A DNA stretch of 12,239 nt from an uncultured Sphingomonadaceae bacterium (GTDB lineage Bacteria > Pseudomonadota > Alphaproteobacteria > Sphingomonadales > Sphingomonadaceae). Below are positions 1 to 6,133 of this stretch, one piece after another (within the stretch, counting starts at the first letter, position 1; the number at the start of each line of letters is the position of its first letter). The position numbers and the translations under genes are program-made. A model generated the notes under the pieces. That model was given only the letters and a program-made list of their open reading frames with translations. It ran no database searches and was not told where the DNA came from. Location: positions 1 to 12,239 of the forward strand of contig CAMLGC010000075.1 in the NCBI GenBank assembly GCA_946479505.1, written 5' to 3'.

Positions 1-910
1 GCTCGATACGGCGACCTCGGTGCTGCATTATGCGCAGGAAATTTTCGAGGGGCTCAAGGCCTATCGCCTCGCCGACGGCGGCACGGCGCTGTTCCGGCCC
101 GAGCGCAACGCAGCGCGGTTTCGCGATTCGGCGCGACGAATGGCGATGGCGGAATTGCCCGAGGCGCTGTTTCTCGATTCGATCCGCCAACTCGTGCGCA
201 CCGAGAAGGACTGGATCCCGACGCTCGACGGCGGCGCGCTCTATCTGCGCCCGTTCATGTTCGCGAGCGAGGTATTCCTCGGCGTCAAACCGGCGACCGA
301 CTATCTGTTCGCAGTGATCGCCTCGTCGGTCGGCGCCTATTTCAAGGGCGGTGCGCCCGCGGTGTCGCTGTGGATTTCCGAAAACTACACGCGCGCCGCG
401 CCGGGTGGTACGGGCGCGGCCAAGTGTGGCGGCAACTACGCCGCGAGCCTCGTCGCGCAGGCCGAAGCAATCCGCCAGGGATGCGATCAGGTGTTGTTTC
501 TCGACGCCGTCGAGCGCCGCTGGATCGAGGAACTGGGCGGTATGAACATCTTTTTCGTGTTCGACGACGGCAGTCTCGCAACCCCGCCGCTCACCGGCAC
601 GATCCTGCCCGGCATCACGCGCGATTCGATCCTCCGGATCGCGCACGATCTGGGGCTGAGCGTGCGCGAGGAGCCGTATGCGATCGACCAATGCCGCGCC
701 GATGCCGAAAGCGGCCGCCTGCGCGAGGCGTTCGCCTGCGGCACCGCGGCGGTGGTGACGCCGATCGGCAAGATGCTGTCGCGCGAGGGCGCGTTCACGA
801 TCGGCAGCGGCGGCCCCGGCCAGACGACGCAGCGTTTGCGCGACGCACTGATCGGTATCCAGACCGGCACCGCGGAGGACCGGCACGGATGGCTGCAGCG
901 GCTCGACTGA
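1..910 (+). CDS. ilvE: Branched-chain amino acid aminotransferase (5' end missing)
   Basis: This is a PLP-dependent fold-type IV aminotransferase that interconverts leucine, isoleucine and valine with their 2-oxo acids, using 2-oxoglutarate/glutamate, in the cytoplasm. The reading frame is already open at base 2, so the start lies outside the window. About 302 residues are visible and, from the usual family length of roughly 360, about 60 N-terminal residues are missing. Family motifs seen: HYAQEIFEGLKAYR at 23-64; RPFMFASE around 250; GTGAAKCGGNYAAS with the PLP lysine codon at 422-424; EELGGMNIFFVF near 530-560; GTILPGITRDS near 596-630; and ACGTAAVVTPIG near 735-770. The frame ends in TGA at 908-910. 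The GTG at base 20 sits inside the conserved core and is not a start. Family assignment is firm; the choice of ilvE over another branched-chain paralogue is by family resemblance. Confidence 0.95.
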   Translation, partial: LDTATSVLHYAQEIFEGLKAYRLADGGTALFRPERNAARFRDSARRMAMAELPEALFLDSIRQLVRTEKDWIPTLDGGALYLRPFMFASEVFLGVKPATDYLFAVIASSVGAYFKGGAPAVSLWISENYTRAAPGGTGAAKCGGNYAASLVAQAEAIRQGCDQVLFLDAVERRWIEELGGMNIFFVFDDGSLATPPLTGTILPGITRDSILRIAHDLGLSVREEPYAIDQCRADAESGRLREAFACGTAAVVTPIGKMLSREGAFTIGSGGPGQTTQRLRDALIGIQTGTAEDRHGWLQRLD

Positions 911-923
911 TCGACAATAGACC

Positions 924-947
924 AAAGGGCGGCACCGAAACCCTTTT
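924..947 (+). terminator. Weak candidate terminator after ilvE
   Basis: AAAGGG (924-929) and CCCTTT (941-946) can form a 6-bp stem with an 11-nt loop, followed by only one further T. It lies 14 bp after the ilvE stop and 39 bp before the tRNA. The short T tract makes it weak, and ilvE transcripts could read into the tRNA gene. Confidence 0.25.
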
Positions 948-985
948 CAGCGCCGTCCAAGCTGCGTAAGGGCAGCCGAGCCTGC

Positions 986-1060
986 TGGGGCGTCGCCAAG
1001 TGGTAAGGCAGCGGCTTTTGGTGCCGCCATTCGCAGGTTCGAATCCTGCCGCCCCAGCCA
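986..1060 (+). tRNA. tRNA-Gln (anticodon TTG)
   Basis: A complete cloverleaf can be folded by hand. The acceptor stem TGGGGCG (986-992) pairs with CGCCCCA (1050-1056), with discriminator G1057 and an encoded CCA at 1058-1060. The D arm is GCCAAGTGGTAAGGC. The anticodon stem GCGGC (1011-1015) pairs with GCCGC (1023-1027) around the loop TTTTGGT, putting anticodon TTG at 1018-1020. The T arm is GCAGG-TTCGAAT-CCTGC (1033-1049). Anticodon TTG reads CAA (and CAG by wobble), so it is a glutamine tRNA. The U-A first acceptor pair is typical of bacterial glutamine tRNAs. It lies 75 bp behind ilvE on the same strand. Confidence 0.97.
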
Positions 1061-1209
1061 AGCGGTCGATCTTGTCAGAGGTCGTTGCCGCGACGTGGAC
1101 CGGAAGCGCGACTGGATCGCCATCGCTCGAGGCTGCGTCTCGCTCGGACGGTGACTCTCTTCACGCTCTCGCCGGGTTCATCCAGCCTCTCCACGAGGCA
1201 AAAAGAACG

Positions 1210-1434
1210 TCATCCCGATTCGCCGCGGCCGGTTTTTGCCTGGAGGGCATCGATGCGCTTGGAAGCTTCGGCCTTGGTGAGGGCTTCGTCGAACTCTTCG
1301 TGCGCCTCTTCGGAGAGCGTCTTCAAGTAGCTCGCCTGGGCGCCGGTCATCGGCTCATCGCCGGTGGTCCAGTCGTTGGGGTCCTTCTCGGCGTTGGAGA
1401 AGGGTTCCGATTTGGGATGTGAATGGTCGGTCAT
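1210..1434 (-). CDS. Small DUF3072 family protein
   Basis: A 74-residue acidic, soluble protein of unknown function. The central block KDPNDWTTGDEPMTGAQASYL, followed by SEEAHEEFDEALTKAEASKRIDAL, matches my recollection of the DUF3072 family, found in many alphaproteobacteria and actinobacteria. The start at 1434 is chosen because a strong AAGGAGG ribosome-binding sequence lies 7-8 nt upstream. The same frame stays open to 1704, but that extension overlaps ald on the same strand and is unrelated to the family. The gene lies 44 bp behind the ald stop on the same strand with no visible terminator between, so it is probably co-transcribed with ald. No membrane segment or signal peptide is seen. 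Function is not known; a role linked to alanine metabolism is only a guess from position. Confidence 0.85.
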   Translation of the reverse strand: MTDHSHPKSEPFSNAEKDPNDWTTGDEPMTGAQASYLKTLSEEAHEEFDEALTKAEASKRIDALQAKTGRGESG

Positions 1435-1478
1435 CGCGAATGCCTCCTTCAGGTTCGCGATGACCAACCTTTTTGTTC

Positions 1479-2591
1479 TCAATTCGTTCCGGACCAAGGC
1501 TCGTAGGCCATGTCGAACGCCTCGGCGACCGCGGCGTGGCGGATTTTGCCGTTCGAGACGTTGAGGCCGTTGGCAAGGTGCGGGTCGGCCTTCATCGCGG
1601 CCTCGGCGCCCTGGTTGGCGAGCTTGAGCACGAACGGCAGCGTCGCGTTGTTGAGCGCGAAGGCCGAGGTGCGCGCGACCGCGCCGGGCATGTTGGCGAC
1701 GCAATAATGCGTGACGCCGTCGATCTCGTAGACGGGGTCGTCATGGGTGGTGGCGTGGCTGGTCTCGAAACACCCGCCCTGGTCGATCGCGATGTCGACG
1801 AGGACCGAGCCCCGCTTCATCGTCTTGAGCATCTCGCGCGTGACGAGCTTGGGCGCGGCGGCGCCGGGGACGAGGACGGCGCCGATCACCAGGTGCGCCT
1901 TCTCGACCGCCGCGGCGATCGCGGCCTTGCTGGCATAGGCGGTCTTGATCTGGCTCGAGAAGAACATGTCGAGTTCGGCGAGGCGGTCACTGTTGATGTC
2001 GTAGATGGTGACGTCGGCGCGCATGCCGACCGCCATCTGCGCGGCGTTGACGCCGGCGATGCCGCCGCCGAGGATCGCGACGCGGGCAGGGGCCACGCCC
2101 GGCACGCCGCCGAGCAGCACGCCGCGGCCGCCCTGTTCCTTCTCGAGATAATGCGCGCCGACCTGGGCCGACATACGGCCGGCAACCTCGGACATGGGCT
2201 TCAAGAGCGGGAGGCCGCCGCGGGGGCTCGTCACCGTCTCATAGGCGATACAGGTCGCGCCCGACTTGAGGAGACCTTCGGTCTGGGGCCTGTCGGCGGC
2301 GAGGTGGAGGTAGGTGAAGAGCAGGTGCCGCGGCTCGAGCAGCGCGATCTCGCTCGCCTGCGGCTCCTTCACCTTCACGATCATGTCGGCGGCGGCGAAG
2401 ACGGACTTGGCGTCGGGCAGGATGGTCGCGCCGACATCGACATAGTCCTGATCGTCGAAATCGATCCCGCAGCCGGCCTGAGTCTCGACGACGACATCGT
2501 GGCCTGCCGCAACCAGCTCGGCGACCGACGGCGGGGTGAGGCCGACACGATATTCGTGGTTCTTGATTTCCTTGGGAACGCCGATGCGCAT
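1479..2591 (-). CDS. ald: Alanine dehydrogenase
   Basis: An NAD-dependent enzyme that reversibly converts L-alanine and water to pyruvate and ammonium in the cytoplasm. It has 370 residues, the normal family length. Residues known to matter in this family sit at the usual numbers: R15 and K75 (KVKEP, substrate binding), H96 (YLHLA, catalytic), S134, D198 (end of the second NAD-fold strand), D270 (DIAIDQGGC, catalytic) and N300 ([13 protein letters not shown]). The nucleotide-binding glycine motif GGGIAG is at 175-180. The start ATG at 2589-2591 is preceded by AGGAGA at good spacing. It is divergent from an Lrp-type regulator, a known arrangement for ald genes, and is followed closely by the DUF3072 gene. 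A leftward -10-like TATAAG lies at 2622-2627. Confidence 0.97.
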   Translation of the reverse strand: MRIGVPKEIKNHEYRVGLTPPSVAELVAAGHDVVVETQAGCGIDFDDQDYVDVGATILPDAKSVFAAADMIVKVKEPQASEIALLEPRHLLFTYLHLAADRPQTEGLLKSGATCIAYETVTSPRGGLPLLKPMSEVAGRMSAQVGAHYLEKEQGGRGVLLGGVPGVAPARVAILGGGIAGVNAAQMAVGMRADVTIYDINSDRLAELDMFFSSQIKTAYASKAAIAAAVEKAHLVIGAVLVPGAAAPKLVTREMLKTMKRGSVLVDIAIDQGGCFETSHATTHDDPVYEIDGVTHYCVANMPGAVARTSAFALNNATLPFVLKLANQGAEAAMKADPHLANGLNVSNGKIRHAAVAEAFDMAYEPWSGTN

Positions 2592-2721
2592 TGCCGTCTC
2601 TCCTGGAATTGTATGCGGCGGCTTATACGCGCAATGGGGTGGCGAATGTTTGCAAAGTTGGCGCGAAGAGGGCTAAGACGCGCATCGTCCATGCGCTATC
2701 GACGCGGTGTTCAGGTAAACA
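2592..2721. promoter_or_regulatory. Divergent ald / lrp control region with paired GTTTGCA motifs
   Basis: This is the 130 bp between the two divergent genes. GTTTGCA at 2648-2654 (inside the 8-bp palindrome TTTGCAAA at 2649-2656) recurs in inverted orientation as TGCAAAC at 2723-2729, just inside the regulator's first codons; the centres are 75 bp apart. A leftward -10-like TATAAG is at 2622-2627, so the first motif copy lies at about the -35 position of the ald promoter. Lrp-family proteins commonly bind several phased sites between such gene pairs. The operator role is inferred. Confidence 0.4.
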
Positions 2722-3192
2722 ATGCAAACAGATCGGATCGATCGCGCAATTCTGAACCGACTGGCGTCGGATGCGCGAATGTCGGTGAGCGCGGTGGCAA
2801 GCGAGGTGGGGCTCTCGCAATCGGCGGCGACGCGGCGCATCCAGGCGCTCGAATCGGCAGGTCTGATCGAGGGCTATGGTGCGCGGCTGGGCGCACGCCG
2901 GCTGGGCTTCGCGGTCACCGCGCTCGTCGATATCACGCTCGGCACGCAGATCGAGGAGGACCTCGAGCGGTTCGAGACGGCGGTCGCAGCAATCGACGGG
3001 ATCGTCGAATGCGCGCTCGTCTCGGGCGGACAGGATTACCGGCTCAAAATTCTCTGTCGCGACCTCGACGATTACGAGCGGCTCCATCGCGAGCATCTCG
3101 GACGGTTGCCCGGCGTGCTCACGATCAACTCGAGCTTCGTGCTGCGATCGGTGCCGACCCGAAGCGAGGCCGATGCACTGTTCGGAACGTGA
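2722..3192 (+). CDS. Lrp/AsnC family transcriptional regulator (probable ald regulator)
   Basis: A 156-residue DNA-binding regulator that senses amino acids. The N-terminal winged helix-turn-helix spans roughly residues 3-60, with LSQSAATRRIQALESAGLI (31-49) as the recognition helix and wing. The C-terminal RAM/AsnC ligand-binding domain spans about 64-145 and includes GIVECALVSGGQDYRLKI (93-110) and the GVLTINSSFVLR strand (131-142). Family members form dimers and higher oligomers and bend DNA. It starts at ATG 2722 with only a modest AGGT ribosome site upstream, and it is transcribed away from ald. In several alphaproteobacteria and mycobacteria a divergent Lrp-type protein activates ald in response to alanine, so that role is likely here. 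The target and ligand are inferred from position, not from the protein itself. Confidence 0.94.
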   Translation: MQTDRIDRAILNRLASDARMSVSAVASEVGLSQSAATRRIQALESAGLIEGYGARLGARRLGFAVTALVDITLGTQIEEDLERFETAVAAIDGIVECALVSGGQDYRLKILCRDLDDYERLHREHLGRLPGVLTINSSFVLRSVPTRSEADALFGT

Positions 3193-3210
3193 GACGAGCG
3201 CGCGCGCGGC

Positions 3211-3239
3211 TTGACCGCACAGCCCCAAATCGGTAAGGG
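3211..3239 (+). promoter_or_regulatory. Candidate rpsT promoter
   Basis: TTGACC (3211-3216), a 17-bp spacer and TAAGGG (3234-3239) resemble a housekeeping sigma promoter with a good -35 and a weaker -10. Start of transcription would be near 3246, giving a leader of about 63 nt. It begins 19 bp after the lrp-type gene. Confidence 0.45.
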
Positions 3240-3252
3240 GCCAGCCTTCCGA

Positions 3253-3284
3253 GGGCGGCGGGACCGGTTCCCAGCGCCCTTTTT
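3253..3284 (+). terminator. Hairpin with T5 tract upstream of rpsT (terminator or attenuator)
   Basis: GGGCG (3253-3257) pairs with CGCCC (3275-3279). Inside it, after a 2x2 internal mismatch, GGGA (3260-3263) pairs with TCCC (3269-3272) around a CCGGT loop. T5 follows at 3280-3284. This has the form of an intrinsic terminator. It could end transcription of the regulator gene upstream, but it lies between the only visible rpsT promoter candidate and the rpsT start, so it may act as an attenuator. Confidence 0.6.
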
Positions 3285-3308
3285 CATTGAGCATATTCGA
3301 GGACAGGC

Positions 3309-3572
3309 ATGGCGAACACGCCACAGGCGAAGAAGCGTATCCGGCGGAACAACCGTCGCGCGGTCATCAACGGCGACCGTGTGGGCCGCATCCGGACCTT
3401 CGTGAAGAAGGCTGAGACGGCGCTTGCGGCGGGCGACAAGGATGCGGCGACCTCGGCGCTCGCGCAGGTCCAGCCCGAGCTCGCGCGCGGTGTCGCCAAG
3501 GGCGTACTCCACAAGAACACCGCAGCGCGCAAGTTCTCGCGCCTCACCAAGCGGCTGTCCGCGCTCGCCTGA
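3309..3572 (+). CDS. rpsT: 30S ribosomal protein S20
   Basis: An 87-residue, very basic protein that binds 16S rRNA in the body of the small ribosomal subunit. The sequence [17 protein letters not shown] at the N-terminus, [16 protein letters not shown] in the middle and [20 protein letters not shown] at the C-terminus are hallmarks of S20, and the length is normal. Start ATG at 3309 has a GAGGAC ribosome site a few bases upstream. It is followed by a strong intrinsic terminator and then by dnaA in the same direction; this rpsT-dnaA order is known from other alphaproteobacteria such as Caulobacter. S20 is autoregulated by its own product in E. coli; whether the leader hairpin here serves a similar purpose is not known. 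Confidence 0.98.
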   Translation: MANTPQAKKRIRRNNRRAVINGDRVGRIRTFVKKAETALAAGDKDAATSALAQVQPELARGVAKGVLHKNTAARKFSRLTKRLSALA

Positions 3573-3600
3573 CGCGCGACAGCGGCGACGCTTCGAACGA

Positions 3601-3630
3601 CCCGTCGGCGTGGACGCCGGCGGGTTTTTT
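3601..3630 (+). terminator. Strong intrinsic terminator of rpsT
   Basis: A 10-bp stem, CCCGTCGGCG (3601-3610) with CGCCGGCGGG (3615-3624), contains one T-G pair and a TGGA tetraloop, followed directly by T6 (3625-3630). It lies 28 bp after the rpsT stop and should separate rpsT from dnaA transcription. Confidence 0.92.
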
Positions 3631-3993
3631 GACGTGTGCGAAGATCGAATTCGGAAGCGTAACGAGCAAAGCCAGCTTTAACCGCGATTCGCACCCGGCA
3701 GGCCGCGGCAGTTCGGTTAAATTAACTGCAAATTCAATGGGTTGTGATTTTTTTAACGAGTTTGCGGGGCTGGTGGCGAGTCAATCCAGATTATTTCGGA
3801 AATCGGACAGCCGCGGCTCTTGATCGACTCGCGTCGGTGTTTCTACACATCAAATCCTGCGGCGCCGACCATTGCCGCAGATCAAGACACAGCGTCGCGG
3901 GTCAGTCGGAGGGCGATTCCGGCTGCGGGGCGGCTGTGTCCAGTCGAGGTGCGTTACGGGGGCGTGGCGCGGAACTGAGCGAGAGGGTGCCAC
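3631..3993 (+). promoter_or_regulatory. Gene-free dnaA upstream control region with four GANTC sites
   Basis: This 363-bp stretch holds no convincing gene. It contains GANTC sites (the CcrM methylation target of alphaproteobacteria) at 3686-3690, 3778-3782, 3826-3830 and 3915-3919. It has an AT-rich part (about 3711-3802) with the palindrome GTTAA-A-TTAAC at 3716-3726. A possible promoter has TTGATC at 3820-3825 and, after a 17-bp gap, CTACAC at 3843-3848, which would give a leader of about 138 nt. TTCTACACA at 3841-3849 differs from the DnaA box TTATCCACA at two positions and overlaps that -10. The GANTC sites are directly visible; the promoter and DnaA-box readings are tentative. Confidence 0.45.
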
Positions 3994-5367
3994 GTGATCG
4001 AGCGAGCGGGGGAAAGGCCGGACGAGATCGCCAAGGCGTGGCAAACCGTCCGCGGCCATCTCCGCGAATCGGCGGGTGTGCGATTGTTCGATCAGTGGCT
4101 CAAGCCGATGGCGTTGGTCGCGAGCGGCGAGACCGACGTCGTCCGGCTCGGCCTGCCTTCTGCATTCATGACCAACTGGGTGCGCAGCCACTATTCGGAG
4201 CGGCTGTTCCAGGAATTCCGGGCGCTGCTGCCGGGCGTACGGCAGGTATCGATCGAGACGCTGCGCCAGACGCCGCAGCCCAAGGTGATCGCAGCGGAGC
4301 CGGCGGCGGCAGTGAGCGCCAAGCCGAAGGTCGCCCCGGCGGCGGCGCCTGCGCTCGATCCGCGCCTCACCTTCGAACGCTTCGTCGTCGACGGCTCGAA
4401 CCGGGTGGCGTTCAATGCGGCCAGGGCGCTTGCCGAGCCCGGCGCGCCGCGCTTCAGCCCGCTCTTCCTCCACAGCGGCACCGGCCAGGGCAAAACGCAC
4501 CTGATGCACGCGATCGGCCACGCCTATCGGGCGGCGGTGCCCGACGCGGCGGTGATCTGCATGTCGGCCGAGCGTTTCATGTTCGAATTCGTGCAGGCGC
4601 TGCGCGCGAAGGACACGTTCGCGTTCAAGGCGCGGCTGCGCGCCGCCGACCTGCTGCTGATCGACGATCTCCAGTTCATCGCCGGCAAGGATTCGACGCA
4701 GGAGGAATTCTTCCACACGATCAACGAGATCATGACCGCGGGCAAACGCATCGTGATTACCGCCGATCGGTGCCCCCAGGCGCTCGACGGCGTCGAACCG
4801 CGGATCCTGTCGCGGCTGGCGGGCGGGCTCGTCGCCGACATCAAGCCGCCCGAGCCGGGGCTGCGCCGCGCGATCCTCGCTCGACGCTGCGCCGAGCTGC
4901 CCGAGCTCGGCGTGCCGGAAGACGTGCTCGATCTGCTTGCGAGCCGGATCACCACCAATATCCGCGAGCTCGAAGGCGCGCTCAATCGGGTCGTCGCCTA
5001 TGCCCAGCTCACCGGCGACACGATCCACGTCGAATTCGCGGTCGCGACGCTCGGCGACGTGCTGCGCGGGAGCCAGCGGCGGATCACGATCGACGAGATC
5101 CAGCGGGCGGTGTCGACGCATTTCGAACTGAAGCCGCTCGAATTGGTCTCTGCACGGCGCGCGCGCGTGGTGGCGCGGCCGCGGCAGATCGCCATGTATC
5201 TCGCCAAGCGGCTGACCACGCGCTCGCTCCCCGAAATCGGGCGCAAGTTCGGCGGGCGCGATCATTCGACGGTGATCCACGCCGTGCGGCGGATCGAGGA
5301 ATTGCGCGATTCGGATCGCGAGGTCGACGGCGCCGTGCGGCTATTGATGCGCCAGCTCGAAGGCTGA
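3994..5367 (+). CDS. dnaA: Chromosomal replication initiator protein DnaA
   Basis: An AAA+ ATPase that binds DnaA boxes at the origin, melts DNA and recruits the helicase; it is also a transcription factor. It has 457 residues. Domain I spans about 8-85 and domain II is a short Ala/Pro/Lys linker, about 92-122. Domain III (about 123-345) has Walker A SGTGQGKT (161-168), Walker B LLIDD (221-225), sensor 1 TADR (256-259), box VII arginines R270 and R274 (equivalent to E. coli R281/R285) and sensor 2 R324 in RELEGALNR. Domain IV carries the DNA-binding signature GGRDHSTVIHA (420-430). It starts at GTG 3994, preceded by GAGAGG; no better start is visible upstream. Box VII reads RILSRLAGGL where many species have RLxSRFxWGL; I believe this is a lineage trait. 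It is likely controlled by the GANTC-rich region upstream. Confidence 0.97.
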   Translation: MIERAGERPDEIAKAWQTVRGHLRESAGVRLFDQWLKPMALVASGETDVVRLGLPSAFMTNWVRSHYSERLFQEFRALLPGVRQVSIETLRQTPQPKVIAAEPAAAVSAKPKVAPAAAPALDPRLTFERFVVDGSNRVAFNAARALAEPGAPRFSPLFLHSGTGQGKTHLMHAIGHAYRAAVPDAAVICMSAERFMFEFVQALRAKDTFAFKARLRAADLLLIDDLQFIAGKDSTQEEFFHTINEIMTAGKRIVITADRCPQALDGVEPRILSRLAGGLVADIKPPEPGLRRAILARRCAELPELGVPEDVLDLLASRITTNIRELEGALNRVVAYAQLTGDTIHVEFAVATLGDVLRGSQRRITIDEIQRAVSTHFELKPLELVSARRARVVARPRQIAMYLAKRLTTRSLPEIGRKFGGRDHSTVIHAVRRIEELRDSDREVDGAVRLLMRQLEG

Positions 5368-5381
5368 GAATACGATTCAAC

Positions 5382-5411
5382 CCGTCATGCCGACGTGCGC
5401 CAGCATGACGG
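5382..5411. repeat. REP-like palindrome between convergent genes
   Basis: CCGTCATGC (5382-5390) and its exact reverse complement GCATGACGG (5403-5411) are separated by 12 nt. It lies between the dnaA stop and the end of the convergent DUF4136 gene. Neither strand has a T run after the stem (A5 follows on the plus strand), so it is not a standard intrinsic terminator. It resembles the GTCATGC...GCATGAC dispersed repeats I recall from sphingomonad genomes. It may still stabilise or end transcripts. Confidence 0.6.
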
Positions 5412-5419
5412 AAAAAGGG

Positions 5420-6028
5420 TCAGCCCCGTTCGGGCGCGACCGTGATCTTGACCGTTTCGCCCGAATTGCCCGGGAAACCGGTGAACATCGCCTCAATTAG
5501 ATCGGGCACGAGCCGCTGGAGACGATCGGTGCGCGACTGCGCCCTGGCGGTGCCTTCGAAGACGCGCTCGCCGGTTGCGGCGCGCTCGATGTCGAGGTCG
5601 AGCTCGCTGGTATAAACGGTGTAGCTCGACACGTCGTTCTCGTCGAAGAACGGGTCGTAAAAGCCATAGAAGAAATGGCGACGATAGCCCCATGGCCATC
5701 CATAGCCATAGGAGCCGCCGAGCGGATCGCTCACGACCTTTTCGCGGCCGGTATCGACATGATAACCCATGTTGACGACGAGATCGGCGGTCGCCGGGTC
5801 GCCTGCGGGACGATAGCCCTCGCGGACCAGGTTGGCGGAGACGAGACGGGCATATTGGCTGAATTCGAGGCCGCCTTGAAGACGCGGATCGCGCGTCTGG
5901 ATGACGAAGCTCTGTCCGGCGGGGACGGCAAGCTGCGAGAAGCGCGACACGCGCGCGTTGAACGGGGTGGCACATCCCGACAGCGCCAGCAGCGCGGCGC
6001 CGGCGGCAAGGATCAGGGATTTCTTCAT
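5420..6028 (-). CDS. DUF4136 family lipoprotein
   Basis: A 202-residue probable outer-membrane lipoprotein of unknown function. The N-terminus MKKSLILAAGAALLALSGC is a lipoprotein signal peptide with lipobox LSGC and lipidated Cys19; the next residue is Ala, so outer-membrane sorting is expected. The mature part has the DUF4136 pattern as I know it: a YARLVSANLVREGYRPA region (59-75), ADLVVNMGYHVDTG (81-94) and a late strand-helix part starting ELDLDIERAATGERVFEGTA (141-160). A Gly/Tyr/Trp/Phe-rich stretch at about 104-130 is typical of this group. The start at 6028 has GGAAGG upstream. It has its own well-formed promoter behind trpS. Family placement is by resemblance; no biochemical role is established. 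Confidence 0.86.
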   Translation of the reverse strand: MKKSLILAAGAALLALSGCATPFNARVSRFSQLAVPAGQSFVIQTRDPRLQGGLEFSQYARLVSANLVREGYRPAGDPATADLVVNMGYHVDTGREKVVSDPLGGSYGYGWPWGYRRHFFYGFYDPFFDENDVSSYTVYTSELDLDIERAATGERVFEGTARAQSRTDRLQRLVPDLIEAMFTGFPGNSGETVKITVAPERG

Positions 6029-6079
6029 GGAAATACGGACCTTCCGGCGTGGAATTGAGAGGTATCAGTTGCATGCGAT

Positions 6080-6118
6080 GATAGCGGCTATCCTATGAAT
6101 AGCGCTTGAACGCGTCAA
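6080..6118 (-). promoter_or_regulatory. Promoter of the DUF4136 gene with overlapping palindrome
   Basis: Reading leftward, TTGACG (6113-6118), a 17-bp spacer and TAGGAT (6090-6095) form a good housekeeping promoter about 60 bp before the start codon. The palindrome GATAGC-G-GCTATC (6080-6092) overlaps the -10 and the expected transcription start, a position typical for a repressor site. The promoter begins only 15 bp behind the trpS stop. Confidence 0.6.
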
Positions 6119-6133
6119 TCGCACGCTTCGTCG

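Noticed and set aside
1185..1204. Small hairpin GCCTC-TCCAC-GAGGC near the end of the DUF3072 gene as its terminator.
   Set aside because: The T run would precede, not follow, the stem on the transcribed strand, and the stem is only 5 bp. The 1061-1209 gap otherwise shows nothing definite.
1210..1704. A longer 164-residue form of the DUF3072 protein.
   Set aside because: The extra N-terminal part overlaps ald out of frame, is Arg-rich noise, and the strong ribosome site belongs to the start at 1434.
1473..3236. A 587-codon plus-strand open frame across ald.
   Set aside because: It is antisense to the clear ald gene, low in complexity (Gly/Arg/Asp-rich) and matches no family; it is a shadow frame caused by high GC.
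3629..3823. A 64-codon frame in the rpsT-dnaA gap, considered as a small gene.
   Set aside because: There is no ribosome site of note, it begins at the edge of the rpsT terminator, and it runs through the AT-rich control region. The product resembles no family I know.
3631..3993. Replication origin (oriC) beside dnaA, suggested by the AT-rich tract.
   Set aside because: Only one poor DnaA-box-like sequence is seen, and alphaproteobacterial origins are usually elsewhere (near hemE). A cluster of boxes would be needed.
3744..5408. A 554-codon plus-strand frame and a 476-codon minus-strand frame over dnaA.
   Set aside because: Both are Arg/Ala-rich shadows of dnaA, whose frame carries all expected motifs.
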